The notes: generated from the sequence alone by a model not told the origin. Shown: positions 7,943 through 17,415, counted from the stretch's first letter. The stretch is 64,000 bases of DNA from Alphaproteobacteria bacterium (GCA_021774335.1 JAJFJD010000002.1:1-64000); one strand, 5' to 3'. Made by a program: numbers and translations.

Positions 7943-8827
7943 ATGAAGGTCGAGATCGAGCGGCTGGGCGGCGGACCGATCATCCGGCCCGACATGGATG
8001 CCATGATGGGCGACAATGTGAACGGACCGTCGCTCATCGAGGTTCCGGATTGGATCCCCGATCCGCTCGGGCGCTACTATCTTTATTTCGCGCATCACAA
8101 TGGCGGCTATATCCGGCTTGCTTATGCCGACAGCCTTACCGGGCCCTGGCGGACCCATGAGGCCGGTGTCTTGCCCTTGGCGGAAAGTCATTTCGAGGGG
8201 CATATCGCGTCGCCCGACGTTCATGTCGACACCGACGCGCGGCGTATCCGGATGTATTTTCACGGCGCGAAAACGCCGCGGGGCAGGGATAGCCCGCAGT
8301 TCACGCGGGCGGCGCTTTCAAACGACGGGCTGAACTTTCAGGCGCGCGCGGAAGTTCTCGGCGAGCCGTATATGCGCGGCTTTCGTCATGGCGACTGGCA
8401 CTACGCGATCGCGATGCCGGGCGTCTTCTACCGGTCGCGTGACGGTCTCAGCGATTTCGAGACGGGCCCGACACTGTTCAATCCCGATATGCGCCATGCG
8501 GCGGTGCTCGTTCGCGGAAACCGGCTGCTGGTTTTCTATTCGCAGGTCGGCGAGATGCCGGAACGCATTCTGCTGAGCGAAATCGATCTGACCCAGGCGT
8601 GGACCGATTGGCGCCCGAGCGCGCCTCGCGTCCTGCTCGAGCCCGAGCACGACTATGAAGGGGCGACGCTAGCGCTTCGGCCGTCGATACGCGGCGTGGC
8701 CCTGGACGCGGTTCGCGAACTCCGCGATCCCGGCATCTTCGAAGCGAATGACGAACTCTATCTCCTGTACAGCGTTGCCGGAGAGAAGGGCATCGCCCTC
8801 GCGCGCATGACGCTGCAAGAGGGTTGA
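7943..8827 (+). CDS. Five-bladed beta-propeller glycosidase-like protein (GH43/GH32/GH130-like)
   Basis: 294 residues with no signal peptide. Blade-like repeats include YYLYFAHHNGGYIRLAYADS, IRMYFHGAK, NRLLVFYSQVG and DELYLLYSVAGEKGIALA, a pattern of hydrophobic strands ending in aromatic residues that is typical of GH43-type and related propellers. Acidic residues near the start of blades (for example DPLGRY, SPDVHVD, DPGIFE) are candidates for catalysis, but I cannot assign them. It is a single gene between the hairpin after kbp and an ABC operon. The substrate is unknown; it could also be a non-catalytic sugar-binding propeller. Confidence 0.65.
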   Translation: MKVEIERLGGGPIIRPDMDAMMGDNVNGPSLIEVPDWIPDPLGRYYLYFAHHNGGYIRLAYADSLTGPWRTHEAGVLPLAESHFEGHIASPDVHVDTDARRIRMYFHGAKTPRGRDSPQFTRAALSNDGLNFQARAEVLGEPYMRGFRHGDWHYAIAMPGVFYRSRDGLSDFETGPTLFNPDMRHAAVLVRGNRLLVFYSQVGEMPERILLSEIDLTQAWTDWRPSAPRVLLEPEHDYEGATLALRPSIRGVALDAVRELRDPGIFEANDELYLLYSVAGEKGIALARMTLQEG

Positions 8828-9017
8828 TCGAACGGTTGGAAGCGGGTGTCCATGCGGGCGCGTGCATGACGATCGGCGTATCGCCGCAGTTGCGGAGCGG
8901 CGATGTGATCTAGACCGGTTCCGTTTCGCGAGCGTCTGGGTCCGCCGCCGATTCTCACTCGCTAGACGCTTGCGCACGTCTTTCCATTCCCGGAACAATT
9001 GTGTTCTACTTTGCGTA

Positions 9018-9036
9018 TGCCAATGGATTATTGGCA
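9018..9036. promoter_or_regulatory. Palindromic operator upstream of the NitT/TauT-type ABC operon
   Basis: TGCCAAT-N5-ATTGGCA, a perfect 7-bp inverted repeat with a five-base spacer, 42 bases before the start of the substrate-binding protein gene. Size and position fit a dimeric regulator site. No regulator gene adjoins it, so the cognate protein is unknown. Confidence 0.5.
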
Positions 9037-9077
9037 GAAAATTAAAAATGACGGCCTAGAATCGCGGGAGAACGACA

Positions 9078-10103
9078 ATGCTTCGCAAGTCTCTGTTCAT
9101 GACCATCGCCGCCGCAAGCCTCGCGGTATCCATCACACAAACGTCGCCCGTGCGCGCGGAAACCACGCTCGAAATGGCGTATATGCCGATCGTTCCGTGC
9201 AGTCAGCTTTTTGTGATGGAAGGCATGGGTTGGGCCAAGAAGGCCGGGCTGAACTTGAAATTGACCCGCTTCCCGAACGGTCCGGCGATCGTTCAAGCCG
9301 TCGCGTCGGGCAAGATGGACACCATGTGTTTTGGCATCGGCCCCGCGATGGTGACGCGCGGCAAAGGGATTAAGCTGAAGGTTGTCGCCGCCGGAATCGT
9401 CGAGCAGATCGGCGTCATTGCCCAGGGCGATCTGGTGACGTATTTCCAGAAATACAAGGGTGCGCAGGTATTGCGCCAGTTTGCGAAGGATAAGGGCCGC
9501 AAGCCGAAAATCGCCAGCTTCCCGAAAGGGTCGGTGCCTGACACCGTGACCCGTCATTGGCTAATCGAAATGCTCAAGATGGATCTCAACGAGGTTGAGC
9601 TCATCGGCATGGGGGCGTCGCGGGTGCAGCAGGCGTTGTTGTCGCGCTCCGTCGACGCGGCTGGGATTCTCGAACCGATCATGACCATCGTCGAAAGCAA
9701 GCTGAAGGATGCCAAGGTGGTGGTGCGCGCGGATGGCATGATGCCGAACCAGCCGGGCTCGACGATCGCCGTCCGAGAGAAAGTGCTGGCCAAACATCGG
9801 GACGCGATCGTCAAGTTCGTCGAGCTTCATATCCGGGCCACGGAACTGCTGCTCAAGAATCCCGAAAAGGCGGTGCCGCATGTGAAGAAATTCATCGCCA
9901 AGGGGTTGCTCTCCGACGCGGTGGTGCTGAAAGCGTTGAAGTCGCCGTCCTCGAATTTCCGGGCCGATCCGTCGTCGATTCTCGAGTCCACCACATACAT
10001 GGCGAACTTTCAGAAAACCAAAAAGATCAATACAAAGGTCTCGACCGACGGCCTGTTCGACACGAGCATCTATAAAGAGGCGAAGTCGAATCTTGGCAAA
10101 TAA
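9078..10103 (+). CDS. NitT/TauT-family ABC transporter, periplasmic substrate-binding protein
   Basis: 341 residues with a Sec signal peptide (cleavage after SPVRA near residue 27). The fold is the SsuA/TauA/NMT1-like type: MAYMPIVPCSQLFVMEGMGWAKKAGL at the start of the mature protein, GPAIVQAVASGKMDTMCFGIGPAM for the ligand loop, then FPKGSVPDTVTRHWL. It delivers a small organic ligand to the permease encoded downstream. Family members bind sulfonates, taurine, nitrate, thiamine precursors or aromatic acids; nothing visible decides among them. First gene of the operon, after GGGAG and behind the palindrome at 9018. Confidence 0.9.
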   Translation: MLRKSLFMTIAAASLAVSITQTSPVRAETTLEMAYMPIVPCSQLFVMEGMGWAKKAGLNLKLTRFPNGPAIVQAVASGKMDTMCFGIGPAMVTRGKGIKLKVVAAGIVEQIGVIAQGDLVTYFQKYKGAQVLRQFAKDKGRKPKIASFPKGSVPDTVTRHWLIEMLKMDLNEVELIGMGASRVQQALLSRSVDAAGILEPIMTIVESKLKDAKVVVRADGMMPNQPGSTIAVREKVLAKHRDAIVKFVELHIRATELLLKNPEKAVPHVKKFIAKGLLSDAVVLKALKSPSSNFRADPSSILESTTYMANFQKTKKINTKVSTDGLFDTSIYKEAKSNLGK

Positions 10104-10140
10104 CGTTGCATGATCGTGAGCGGCGGCTTTCGGTGATCCT

Positions 10141-10893
10141 ATGAATCCGGTCCTGCGGTACTCGCTCTCGGCAACCGGACTGGTGGCCTTCCTGCTTTTC
10201 TGGGAGGGCATTGCGCAGAGTGGATGGATCGAGACGCATCTTCTGCCGCCGCCATCGACGCTGCCGGCGACGCTGCTCTCAGAGATCGGCCTGGGCGTCT
10301 GGCAGGCGATGGTCTGGGCCAGCCTGAGCCATTATTCCATCGGTTTCGTCGTGGGGTCATTCCTGGGTGTATCGCTCGGCGTTTGCGTTGCGTTGTTCCC
10401 GCGCGTCGAGGCGAGCCAAGCCTGGCTCGCGCGGATTTTCCGACCGATCCCGCCACTCGCCTGGATACCCTTCGCCATCATTTGGTTCGGCATTTCCGAA
10501 ACCGCGGCCGCGTTCATTATCGCGATCGGTATTTTCTGGATCAATTATTTCACCGCGATGGCGGCGGTGCAGGCGGTCGACAAGGATCTGATCGAAGTCG
10601 CGCGCGCCTTTGGTCACCGTTCGTTTTGGGACTTGCTCCGCAAAGTCATCCTGCCGGGCGCGGCCCCCGGTATTCTGAGCGGACTGCGCGCCGGTCTTGG
10701 GCAAGGGTGGATGACCGTGGTCGCGGCCGAACTGTTCGGTATTCCAGGCATCGGGCAACGCATGATCGAGGCGTCGGGCCTTTTGGCGAGCGAGGTCGTC
10801 GTTTTGTATATGTTCTCGATCGCGTTGCTGTACGGCGTCAGCGATTACATTTTTGTCACCATCCAAAATAGGATCCTCGAATGGCAGCGGTGA
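10141..10893 (+). CDS. NitT/TauT-family ABC transporter permease
   Basis: 250 residues with about six membrane helices. The EAA loop that docks to the ATPase is visible as EVARAFGHRSFWDLLRKVIL, then PGAAPGILSGLRAGLGQGW near residues 155-195, matching SsuC/TauC permeases. Starts 37 bases after the binding-protein gene and overlaps the ATPase gene by 13 bases, so the three are co-translated. Confidence 0.92.
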   Translation: MNPVLRYSLSATGLVAFLLFWEGIAQSGWIETHLLPPPSTLPATLLSEIGLGVWQAMVWASLSHYSIGFVVGSFLGVSLGVCVALFPRVEASQAWLARIFRPIPPLAWIPFAIIWFGISETAAAFIIAIGIFWINYFTAMAAVQAVDKDLIEVARAFGHRSFWDLLRKVILPGAAPGILSGLRAGLGQGWMTVVAAELFGIPGIGQRMIEASGLLASEVVVLYMFSIALLYGVSDYIFVTIQNRILEWQR

Positions 10894-11642
10894 TCCATAC
10901 CGAGGACCTCGCGGTTAGCTTCGACGGTGAGACACCGATATTCGAGGGTTTGAACATCGCCGTTGAGAAGGGGGAGTTCGTGACTTTGGTCGGCGTGTCC
11001 GGCGCCGGTAAGTCCAGCTTCTTGAGGGTCGTCGCCGATCTCATCCCGCCGTTCAAGGGTTCGGTCAAGGTCGATACCCCGGACGATCCTACGCGGCGTC
11101 CTATCGCCATGGTGTTCCAGGCAGCGAACCTCATGCCGTGGCGGCGCGTGAAGGACAACGTCACCCTCGGTCTTGAGGGTATCGATGTCTCCGATGCGAT
11201 TAAACAGGAACGGATCGAGTGGACGCTCGACCTCGTCGGGCTCAAGGAATATGGCGATCGCTGGCCCTATCAACTCTCGGGTGGCCAACGGCAGCGTATC
11301 GGCATTGCGCGGGCCCTCGCGGTCGATCCGGATATTCTTCTCATGGACGAGCCGTTCGGGGCGCTCGACGCGATCACGCGGACGGCACTGCAGGATGAAT
11401 TGCTGCGCATTTGGCGGGAAACCGGAAAATCGGTCCTGTTCGTCACCCACGATATCGAGGAGGCGGTTTATCTCGGCGACCGTGTCCTGCTGCTTGGCGA
11501 CAAGCCCGCGCGCATCGTCGCAGAATACCCGGTCGATATGGCGCGCGAGGGGCGGCGCGAGAGCGATGCCTTCGCGCGCCGGTGCGAAGATGTCCGCTCG
11601 GGATTGCACGCTGCAATAAAGGCCGCCGCCGGGAAAGATTGA
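10881..11642 (+). CDS. NitT/TauT-family ABC transporter ATPase
   Basis: 253 residues. Walker A GVSGAGKSS, Q-loop in MVFQAANLMPW, signature LSGGQRQRIGIARAL, Walker B ILLMDEPFGALD, and the H-loop FVTHDIEEAVYLGDRV are all present. This is the energy subunit of the importer, closest in layout to SsuB/TauB. The start overlaps the permease gene. Confidence 0.95.
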   Translation: MAAVIHTEDLAVSFDGETPIFEGLNIAVEKGEFVTLVGVSGAGKSSFLRVVADLIPPFKGSVKVDTPDDPTRRPIAMVFQAANLMPWRRVKDNVTLGLEGIDVSDAIKQERIEWTLDLVGLKEYGDRWPYQLSGGQRQRIGIARALAVDPDILLMDEPFGALDAITRTALQDELLRIWRETGKSVLFVTHDIEEAVYLGDRVLLLGDKPARIVAEYPVDMAREGRRESDAFARRCEDVRSGLHAAIKAAAGKD

Positions 11643-11661
11643 GGCGAATGGAGAAACGGCT

Positions 11662-12822
11662 ATGGCAATAACCTTGGACGAACGGCCGATCTTCGTGACC
11701 GGTTCTGAGCGATCCGGCACGACGCTGATCATGACCATCCTGGGGTGCCATCCACGCATCGCCGTGCCTGAAGTCACCTGGAACTACCCGCGCTTCCGGC
11801 CTTACCTGTTCACGTATGGCGATCTATCGAACGATAGCAATTTTCAGGTCCTGGCAAACGAGATGGCGTATGGCCTGCGCAAACAGTATTTTGGGATGGA
11901 CGTAAACCCCGCAACGTTCGGTGACGAGATCGCCGCGCGTGCGAAGGAAACCGAACAAAGCTTCGCCGGCGTGTTCGCTGCCATGCTCGGGCGATATGCG
12001 GAAGCGACCGGCAAACCGCGCTGGGGCGAAAAAACGCCCTATAACCTGTTCTATATCGACCAGATCCTCGAAGATTTTCCCAATGCGCAAATCGTGTTCA
12101 TCACCCGCGATGGCCGCGACGCGAGCGCGGAATTTCTCGACTCTTCATTCGGGCCGACGAATATCTATTGCGCCGCCGAACTCTGGCACATGGGGCAAGA
12201 CGCCGTCCGCCCATGGCGGGAAAGACTGCCCAGCGATCAATGGTATGACATCAAATACGAGGATTTCGTGCGGGAGCCCGTGTCCGAGATAAAGCGGCTT
12301 TGTGCTTTCCTCGGTGAGGATTACGACGACACCCTCCTGGATTTCCATCTGACGCCGACTGCTCAAGGCCGTGGGCGGACCAAGGACAACGCGGCCCTCG
12401 CGCATCCGATCTCAGAGAAATATATTGGGCGCTACAAGGACGAACTCAGCATTCGCGATCAGAGGATCATGGCTTGGGTCGCGGGTGACTCGCTGCGCGC
12501 GCTCGGCTACGACGATATCCTAGACCCGCTCGAACTGAGCCCGGACGCGGTCGCGTTCAATGAGGAAATGGACGGTCGTTATCGCGCCGCAACGCTTGAG
12601 GCGCCAGGCGGGTGGATCGTCATGGAGAGCTATAACGACTGGCTCTTGGATCAGCGCGAGGCACGCCGACAGGCTGGCCTTTGGAGCGAAATTCCCGATC
12701 CGGCGCCGTTTCCGGTCGGCAGCAAATACGAGGAGACCCTGACCGGCATGCGGGCACATCGAAAATGGAAACAGCATTTCGCCATCAAGCGCGATTACGC
12801 TGCGTCGAAATCAGTCTTGTGA
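11662..12822 (+). CDS. Sulfotransferase family protein
   Basis: 386 residues, cytoplasmic. The 5'-phosphosulfate loop of PAPS-dependent sulfotransferases is the clear VTGSERSGTTLIMTILGCHP near residue 11, and the 3'-phosphate motif is VFITRDGRDASAEF around residue 145. It would transfer sulfate from PAPS to an unknown acceptor. It starts 20 bases after the ABC ATPase with its own GGAG site and is probably in the same transcript. A C-terminal extension of about 100 residues after the core resembles nothing I can name. Confidence 0.85.
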   Translation: MAITLDERPIFVTGSERSGTTLIMTILGCHPRIAVPEVTWNYPRFRPYLFTYGDLSNDSNFQVLANEMAYGLRKQYFGMDVNPATFGDEIAARAKETEQSFAGVFAAMLGRYAEATGKPRWGEKTPYNLFYIDQILEDFPNAQIVFITRDGRDASAEFLDSSFGPTNIYCAAELWHMGQDAVRPWRERLPSDQWYDIKYEDFVREPVSEIKRLCAFLGEDYDDTLLDFHLTPTAQGRGRTKDNAALAHPISEKYIGRYKDELSIRDQRIMAWVAGDSLRALGYDDILDPLELSPDAVAFNEEMDGRYRAATLEAPGGWIVMESYNDWLLDQREARRQAGLWSEIPDPAPFPVGSKYEETLTGMRAHRKWKQHFAIKRDYAASKSVL

Positions 12823-12988
12823 CGATGCCGTAGACCGGGTGGCGTTGGACAAGCAACCGACTATCACCGGATAATACAACCGATCACGATCAAGGATGAC
12901 CTGACCGTCGATGTAGAAGGCGGCGCGCGCGGCCCGACATTCCTGTCGGTCGGCAAGGTCAAAACCAGAGACTAGAAAAGAGAGAATC

Positions 12989-14410
12989 ATGTCCGACGCC
13001 CATCCCAGCAGCCATGATCTCGCGGCCGAAATGGTTGCGCTAGACGCCGCCGCGTTAACCTCCGATGACATCGCGCAACTTGAACGCTTGATCTTCGACT
13101 ATGCGGCGGTCGCGCTGTGCGGCTCGGTCCAGCCTTGGGGAAGGAAGCTGCGCGATTGGGCACGCGATCAGAACACCACGGGGGGCGCACGGCTGATCGG
13201 CTCCGGCGACCTCGTCAATGCGGCCACCGCGGCGCTCGCCAATGGTACGGCAGCGCACGGGTACGAGCTCGACGACACCCACGAAGCGTCGAACAGCCAT
13301 CCCGGCGCCGTTGTCATTTCAGCGGCCTTGGCGGCCGCCGCCGCAACCGGGGCCAGTGGGCGCGATTTCCTCGCTGCCGTGGCCGCGGGATATGAATCGA
13401 TGACCCTGATCGGCAAGGCGTCAAGCTCGCCCGACGTGACCGAACGGGGATTCCACGCGACCTGTCTTTTCGGCCCGTTTGGTGCCGCAACCGCCGCCGC
13501 GAAGCTCAAGGGGCTCGATGCGGACGGCCTGACCCGTGCCTGGGGGTTGGCGTTGTCGATGGCTGGCGGTTCGCAACAATTCGCCCACGAGCCGCAAGGC
13601 ACCATGGTGAAGCGCATGCATGCCGGCCTTCCCGCAATGCATGGCGTTTTGGCGGCCGACCTCGCGGCGCTCGGCGTCACCGCGCCGGCACAGCCGTTGG
13701 AAGGTCCGCTTGGTTTCTATCACCTCTACAGCAAGCAGCCGCGCCCCGAAATCCTGCGGCGCGCGCCCGGTGCACCACTGCAGATTCACGCGGTCAGTTT
13801 CAAACCGTATTCCTGCTGCCGGAAATTCCATTCCCTGATCGACTGTCTCGACATCGCCACCGAGGGCTTTTCTCTCGATGTCGGCACGATCGAAAAGATC
13901 GACGCCTATTCGCCCGGCAACGCAATTAAAAAGCATGCGATCCGGCGGCCGGATTCGGTGATGGCGGCGCAATACAGCATGCCCTATATCGTCGCGGCGA
14001 CGCTGGCCGAAGGACCGAAAAACTACGGCGCCTTCGAAGCGGAATATCATCGCGACCCGCGCATCATCGGCCTGATCGACCGGACCGAGGCGCATCACGA
14101 CCCAAGGTTGGACGGCCATCTTCCCGATCACATGGCAAGCGGCGTGGTCCTGCATCTCAACGACGGCAGTACGCGCAAGGCCGAAGTGATCGAGGCGCTC
14201 GGCTCGCCCGGCAATACGCTGTCCTTCGATGGCGTTCTGGAAAAGGCGCGCGCTGTCACCGCGCTGGTCGATCCCGCGATCGATCCGGCCGCCATCGGCG
14301 AGGCGGTTCGGCGATTGCCGGACATGGCGGAAATCGACGAACTGACCCGTCTCCTTGTCGCGCCGCGCTACGACGCGCCGCGCGAAGCCGAAACCGCATT
14401 GGCCGGTTAA
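12989..14410 (+). CDS. MmgE/PrpD family protein
   Basis: 473 residues, full length. The two-domain MmgE/PrpD fold is shown by GTAAHGYELDDTHEASNSHP near residue 88 and by SFKPYSCCRKFHSLIDCL near residue 270. Known members are 2-methylcitrate dehydratase, cis-aconitate decarboxylase and epimerase-like enzymes, so it probably dehydrates or decarboxylates a tricarboxylic-type acid. The Shine-Dalgarno is GAAAAGAGAG. A gap of 166 bases separates it from the sulfotransferase gene; it may belong to the same pathway as the transporter, but the substrate is open. Confidence 0.88.
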   Translation: MSDAHPSSHDLAAEMVALDAAALTSDDIAQLERLIFDYAAVALCGSVQPWGRKLRDWARDQNTTGGARLIGSGDLVNAATAALANGTAAHGYELDDTHEASNSHPGAVVISAALAAAAATGASGRDFLAAVAAGYESMTLIGKASSSPDVTERGFHATCLFGPFGAATAAAKLKGLDADGLTRAWGLALSMAGGSQQFAHEPQGTMVKRMHAGLPAMHGVLAADLAALGVTAPAQPLEGPLGFYHLYSKQPRPEILRRAPGAPLQIHAVSFKPYSCCRKFHSLIDCLDIATEGFSLDVGTIEKIDAYSPGNAIKKHAIRRPDSVMAAQYSMPYIVAATLAEGPKNYGAFEAEYHRDPRIIGLIDRTEAHHDPRLDGHLPDHMASGVVLHLNDGSTRKAEVIEALGSPGNTLSFDGVLEKARAVTALVDPAIDPAAIGEAVRRLPDMAEIDELTRLLVAPRYDAPREAETALAG

Positions 14411-14449
14411 GATTTGGCGGGAGCGTAATCTTGCTTGTCTGGTAAAACG

Positions 14450-15601
14450 CTACCCGCGCCGGAGGTACTCGTTCGCCGCCGCCACCGCGTTGCCGGCCTC
14501 TACCGGCACTTGTAGGTCTTGCAGCGTGCGTTCCAAGTGCAACAGGTCGAGAATGATATCGGATTCGTCGAGGGCGCCCATTGTGCCGAAGCGGAAGACC
14601 GTGCCGTCCAGCTTGTTGCGCGCGCCGGCGATCACCGTGCCGTATTCCTTATACATGTTGCCGACGATGGCGGAGGCATGCAGCCCCTCGGGCACGTTGA
14701 ATACAGTGACCGTATCCGACAAGATCGGTGCCTTCGTGAAGATCGACAGGTTGAGTGCCGCACCGCCCGCACGCAGCGCTTCGCCCAGGCGGCGGTGCCG
14801 GGCGAGAACGTTTGGGATGCCTTCCTCGTCGATCATGCGCAGACCTTCGCGCAATCCAGCCAGCAGGGTGACTGGCGGCGTGAACGCGGTCTGGCCCTTG
14901 GTTGCAGCGTTCTTCGCCTTGCGGAAGTCCCAATAGAAACGTTGCTTGCCGTCGTCCTCGTCGATCAGCGCCCAAGCCTTGTCGCTGACGCTGGCGAGGC
15001 CGATGCCCGGCGGACACATCAGCGCCTTCTGCGAGGCAGAGATCAGCAGATCGACGCCCCAGGCGTCCTGCTGCATCTCGATCCCGCCGAGGCCGCTAAC
15101 GGAATCGACGATGAAGATGGCCGGTGTCTTGCGGATAACCGCGCCGAGCTCGGCTAGATTGCTGACCGCGCCCGTCGCACTTTCGTTATGGACGCCGATG
15201 ACCGCGCGGTAGTCGGTCTCGGCCAGCCGTGTGGCCACGTCGTTTGTGTCGATCTCCTCGCCCCACGGCGCCTCGAGAGAATCTATGTCGATACCCATCG
15301 CGACGCCGATTTCCGCAAATCTCTCGCTGAATTGCCCGTTTGCTAAGACGAGTGCCTTGTCGCCAGCCTTCAGCGCGTTCACCAACGCTGCCTCCATCAT
15401 GCCGGTGCCGGACCCGGCGAAGAACATGATCGCGTTCTTCGTTCCGATCAGCGTCCGCAAATGCGATTCACATTCCTGGACGATGTCGGAGAATTCCGGG
15501 CCACGGTGATTGACCACCGGCAAAGCGAGAGCGTTGCGGATGCGCTCGGGGACAAAGGTCGGCCCGGGCAGCCGCAGTCTATAGGGGGGGCGAGTGGAGA
15601 T
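14450..15601 (-). CDS. Class V pyridoxal-phosphate aminotransferase (alanine-glyoxylate type)
   Basis: About 383 residues. PLP Lys lies in LISASQKALMCPPG, the cofactor Asp in IFIVDSVSGLGG, and GSGTGMMEAALVNAL forms the phosphate region. Likely activity is a serine- or alanine-glyoxylate, or related, transamination. A TTG at 15523 would drop the family's conserved N-terminus. The open frame continues upstream with RPPYRLRLPGPTFVPERIRN, which is typical of the family, and contains no ATG, GTG or TTG before the stop codon. The best start is ATC at 15601, eight bases after AAGGAG. The gene follows the LLM flavin enzyme with 12 bases between. Confidence 0.85.
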   Translation of the reverse strand: MSTRPPYRLRLPGPTFVPERIRNALALPVVNHRGPEFSDIVQECESHLRTLIGTKNAIMFFAGSGTGMMEAALVNALKAGDKALVLANGQFSERFAEIGVAMGIDIDSLEAPWGEEIDTNDVATRLAETDYRAVIGVHNESATGAVSNLAELGAVIRKTPAIFIVDSVSGLGGIEMQQDAWGVDLLISASQKALMCPPGIGLASVSDKAWALIDEDDGKQRFYWDFRKAKNAATKGQTAFTPPVTLLAGLREGLRMIDEEGIPNVLARHRRLGEALRAGGAALNLSIFTKAPILSDTVTVFNVPEGLHASAIVGNMYKEYGTVIAGARNKLDGTVFRFGTMGALDESDIILDLLHLERTLQDLQVPVEAGNAVAAANEYLRRG

Positions 15602-15613
15602 GTCGGTGGCTCC

Positions 15614-16693
15614 TTATTCGGCGGCGGCAGCGGTGCGTTTCTGGAATTCCGGCGCAACCTTTTCCATGAACAGCTTGATGCTGTTTTCGACGATGTCGTA
15701 GGAAGGCTGGCCGAGGCGGAACTGCAGGATGAGACCTCCGACGCCGATCTTGTCAATCGCCGCCAAACGCTCGGCCACCGTCTCGGGCGACCCGCAGATC
15801 AGGCTGTGCTGGACGACGTTGCGGGCAGGTGCGGGCGCCGTTCCGGTTTCGCCCGTCTTGGCCTTGGCCATGGCCTCGCCGCGCTCGGCCAGGACACGGG
15901 CGCGCATCTTGCCGCGCTGATCGCGCTGTTGCTCGAACAGGGGAACGCCCAGTTTTTCCGCTTCCGCGTCGGTATCGGCGATGAAGATGTTGCGCCAGAC
16001 CCAAGTCTGGTCGACCGCATTCGCGATATGGGCGTCGTCGAAGCCGGAGTCGCTCATGGTTTTGCGGTAAAGGTCCATGCGGTGCTGGGTGACCTCGTCG
16101 GTCTGCACGTTCATGAGGAAGGGTTTTCCTTCGCGCGCCATGCCGAGCATCGATTCCTCGCCGGAGCACGCGCGGATCATGAAGGGATGCGGCTTGGTGT
16201 AGCAGGCCGGACGCAGGATCGGGAGATAGATGTCCCAGTACTTCCCTTTATGTTCCAGTTCCTCGGTGGTCCAGGCCTTGATCATGATCTCTTCGGATTC
16301 AAGCAGGCGTTCCTGCGCTTCATCCGGATCGATCCCGTATCCGAGGTAATCGTAGATGTTATAGGCGGTGCCCCGGCCGAGGCCGACGATCAGGCGCCCT
16401 TTCGACAGATTGTCGACCATCGCCATCTGCTCCGCCATGCGGATCGGATGATGCAGCGACATTTGCGCGACGGCGAAGCCGATCTTGATCTGCTTCGTGG
16501 CGGTCGCCAGCGCGGCGGCAAAGCTGACCGGATCAACATAGGCGCAGTTGCCGTCGAAGTGATGCTCGGCGAGCCAGAGGGCTTCCATCCCGAGGTCGTC
16601 GCAGAGTTTCGCTTCCGCTAGGGTCTCGTCGATGATCCGTTCGTCGTTTTCCGGTTTGTCGGCCATCGGAAAGAGAAAGTTGCTGAATTTCAC
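15614..16693 (-). CDS. LLM-class flavin-dependent oxidoreductase (luciferase-like)
   Basis: 359 residues, a TIM-barrel of the bacterial luciferase/alkanesulfonate monooxygenase group. Seen are LWLAEHHFDG near residue 40, GRLIVGLGRGTAYNIYDYLGYG near residue 105 (flavin phosphate loop), and ICGSPETVAERL near residue 300, typical of the family. Uses FMNH2 supplied by a reductase or F420 in related enzymes. It lies between the GntR regulator and the aminotransferase, all on the minus strand, so it is probably one catabolic unit. Substrate unknown. Confidence 0.9.
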   Translation of the reverse strand: MKFSNFLFPMADKPENDERIIDETLAEAKLCDDLGMEALWLAEHHFDGNCAYVDPVSFAAALATATKQIKIGFAVAQMSLHHPIRMAEQMAMVDNLSKGRLIVGLGRGTAYNIYDYLGYGIDPDEAQERLLESEEIMIKAWTTEELEHKGKYWDIYLPILRPACYTKPHPFMIRACSGEESMLGMAREGKPFLMNVQTDEVTQHRMDLYRKTMSDSGFDDAHIANAVDQTWVWRNIFIADTDAEAEKLGVPLFEQQRDQRGKMRARVLAERGEAMAKAKTGETGTAPAPARNVVQHSLICGSPETVAERLAAIDKIGVGGLILQFRLGQPSYDIVENSIKLFMEKVAPEFQKRTAAAAE

Positions 16694-16725
16694 GGTAATT
16701 CCCTTCTACTCGTCTGCTTGTTGGG

Positions 16726-17415
16726 TTACTCGGTGTTTTGGGTGTCTTGCGCCGTTGCGGTGAGGAAGCGCTGCATTCCGGCCTTGATGTGATCTTCCAA
16801 TGCCGCACCGGTCCGCGCAGGGTCGCCGGCCTCAAGTGCCGCAAGGATCTGTTTATGTTCCCGGTTCGATACGTGCAGGCCGCCGCCCTGCAGGATGCTG
16901 CGGTGGCGGTAGAGATGCAGTTCCTTGACCAGCCCGTCGCTGATGGACCGCAGGCGGTCGTTCTCCGCGTAGTCCACGATCCGGGTGTGGAAATCGCGGT
17001 TCAAGGCATAGAAGCTGTCGAAGTCGTCATCGGCTTCTGCCGTATCCATCCGCTCGACCAGATCGCGAAGCACGGCGAGCTGATCTTCCGAGATGCGCTC
17101 GGCCAGGGTTTCCCCGGCGAGACGCATCAGACTGGCGCGCACGTTGTAGACGTCGATCGCATCCTTACGTGAGACCTCGCGGACGAAAACGCCGCGGTTG
17201 ACGATGACGGTCAGCAGACCGGATTCGACCAGCCCGCGGCAGGCCTCGCGGATGGGTCCGCGGCTGACGCCGAGTTCCGCCGCTAGGGCGTTCTCGTTGA
17301 GCCGTTCGCCGGGTTGCAGCGCGCCGGAGAGGATGCGCTGTTCGATTTCGTCCTGCAGCACGCTCGACATCGACCGGGAGCGCAAAAGCTGCAGTGTTTC
17401 CTGCGGTTTCGACAT
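16726..17415 (-). CDS. GntR-family transcriptional regulator (FadR/FCD subfamily)
   Basis: 229 residues from the ATG at 17415. N-terminal winged helix: LQDEIEQRILSGALQPGERLNEN, LAAELGVSRGPIREACRGLVESGLL. C-terminal FCD effector domain with Asp/His metal-ligand candidates (NRDFHTRIV, SNREHKQIL). A longer frame begins at ATG 17514, but it would put a perfect promoter and operator inside the coding sequence; the short form is preferred. It probably represses its own unit and the divergent enolase-superfamily gene through the palindrome at 17441, with the pathway substrate as inducer. Confidence 0.9.
   Translation of the reverse strand: MSKPQETLQLLRSRSMSSVLQDEIEQRILSGALQPGERLNENALAAELGVSRGPIREACRGLVESGLLTVIVNRGVFVREVSRKDAIDVYNVRASLMRLAGETLAERISEDQLAVLRDLVERMDTAEADDDFDSFYALNRDFHTRIVDYAENDRLRSISDGLVKELHLYRHRSILQGGGLHVSNREHKQILAALEAGDPARTGAALEDHIKAGMQRFLTATAQDTQNTE

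Noticed and set aside
15461-16621. 386-codon plus-strand open frame over the LLM gene
   Set aside because: Mirror frame of a GC-rich gene; the opposite strand has the full LLM pattern.
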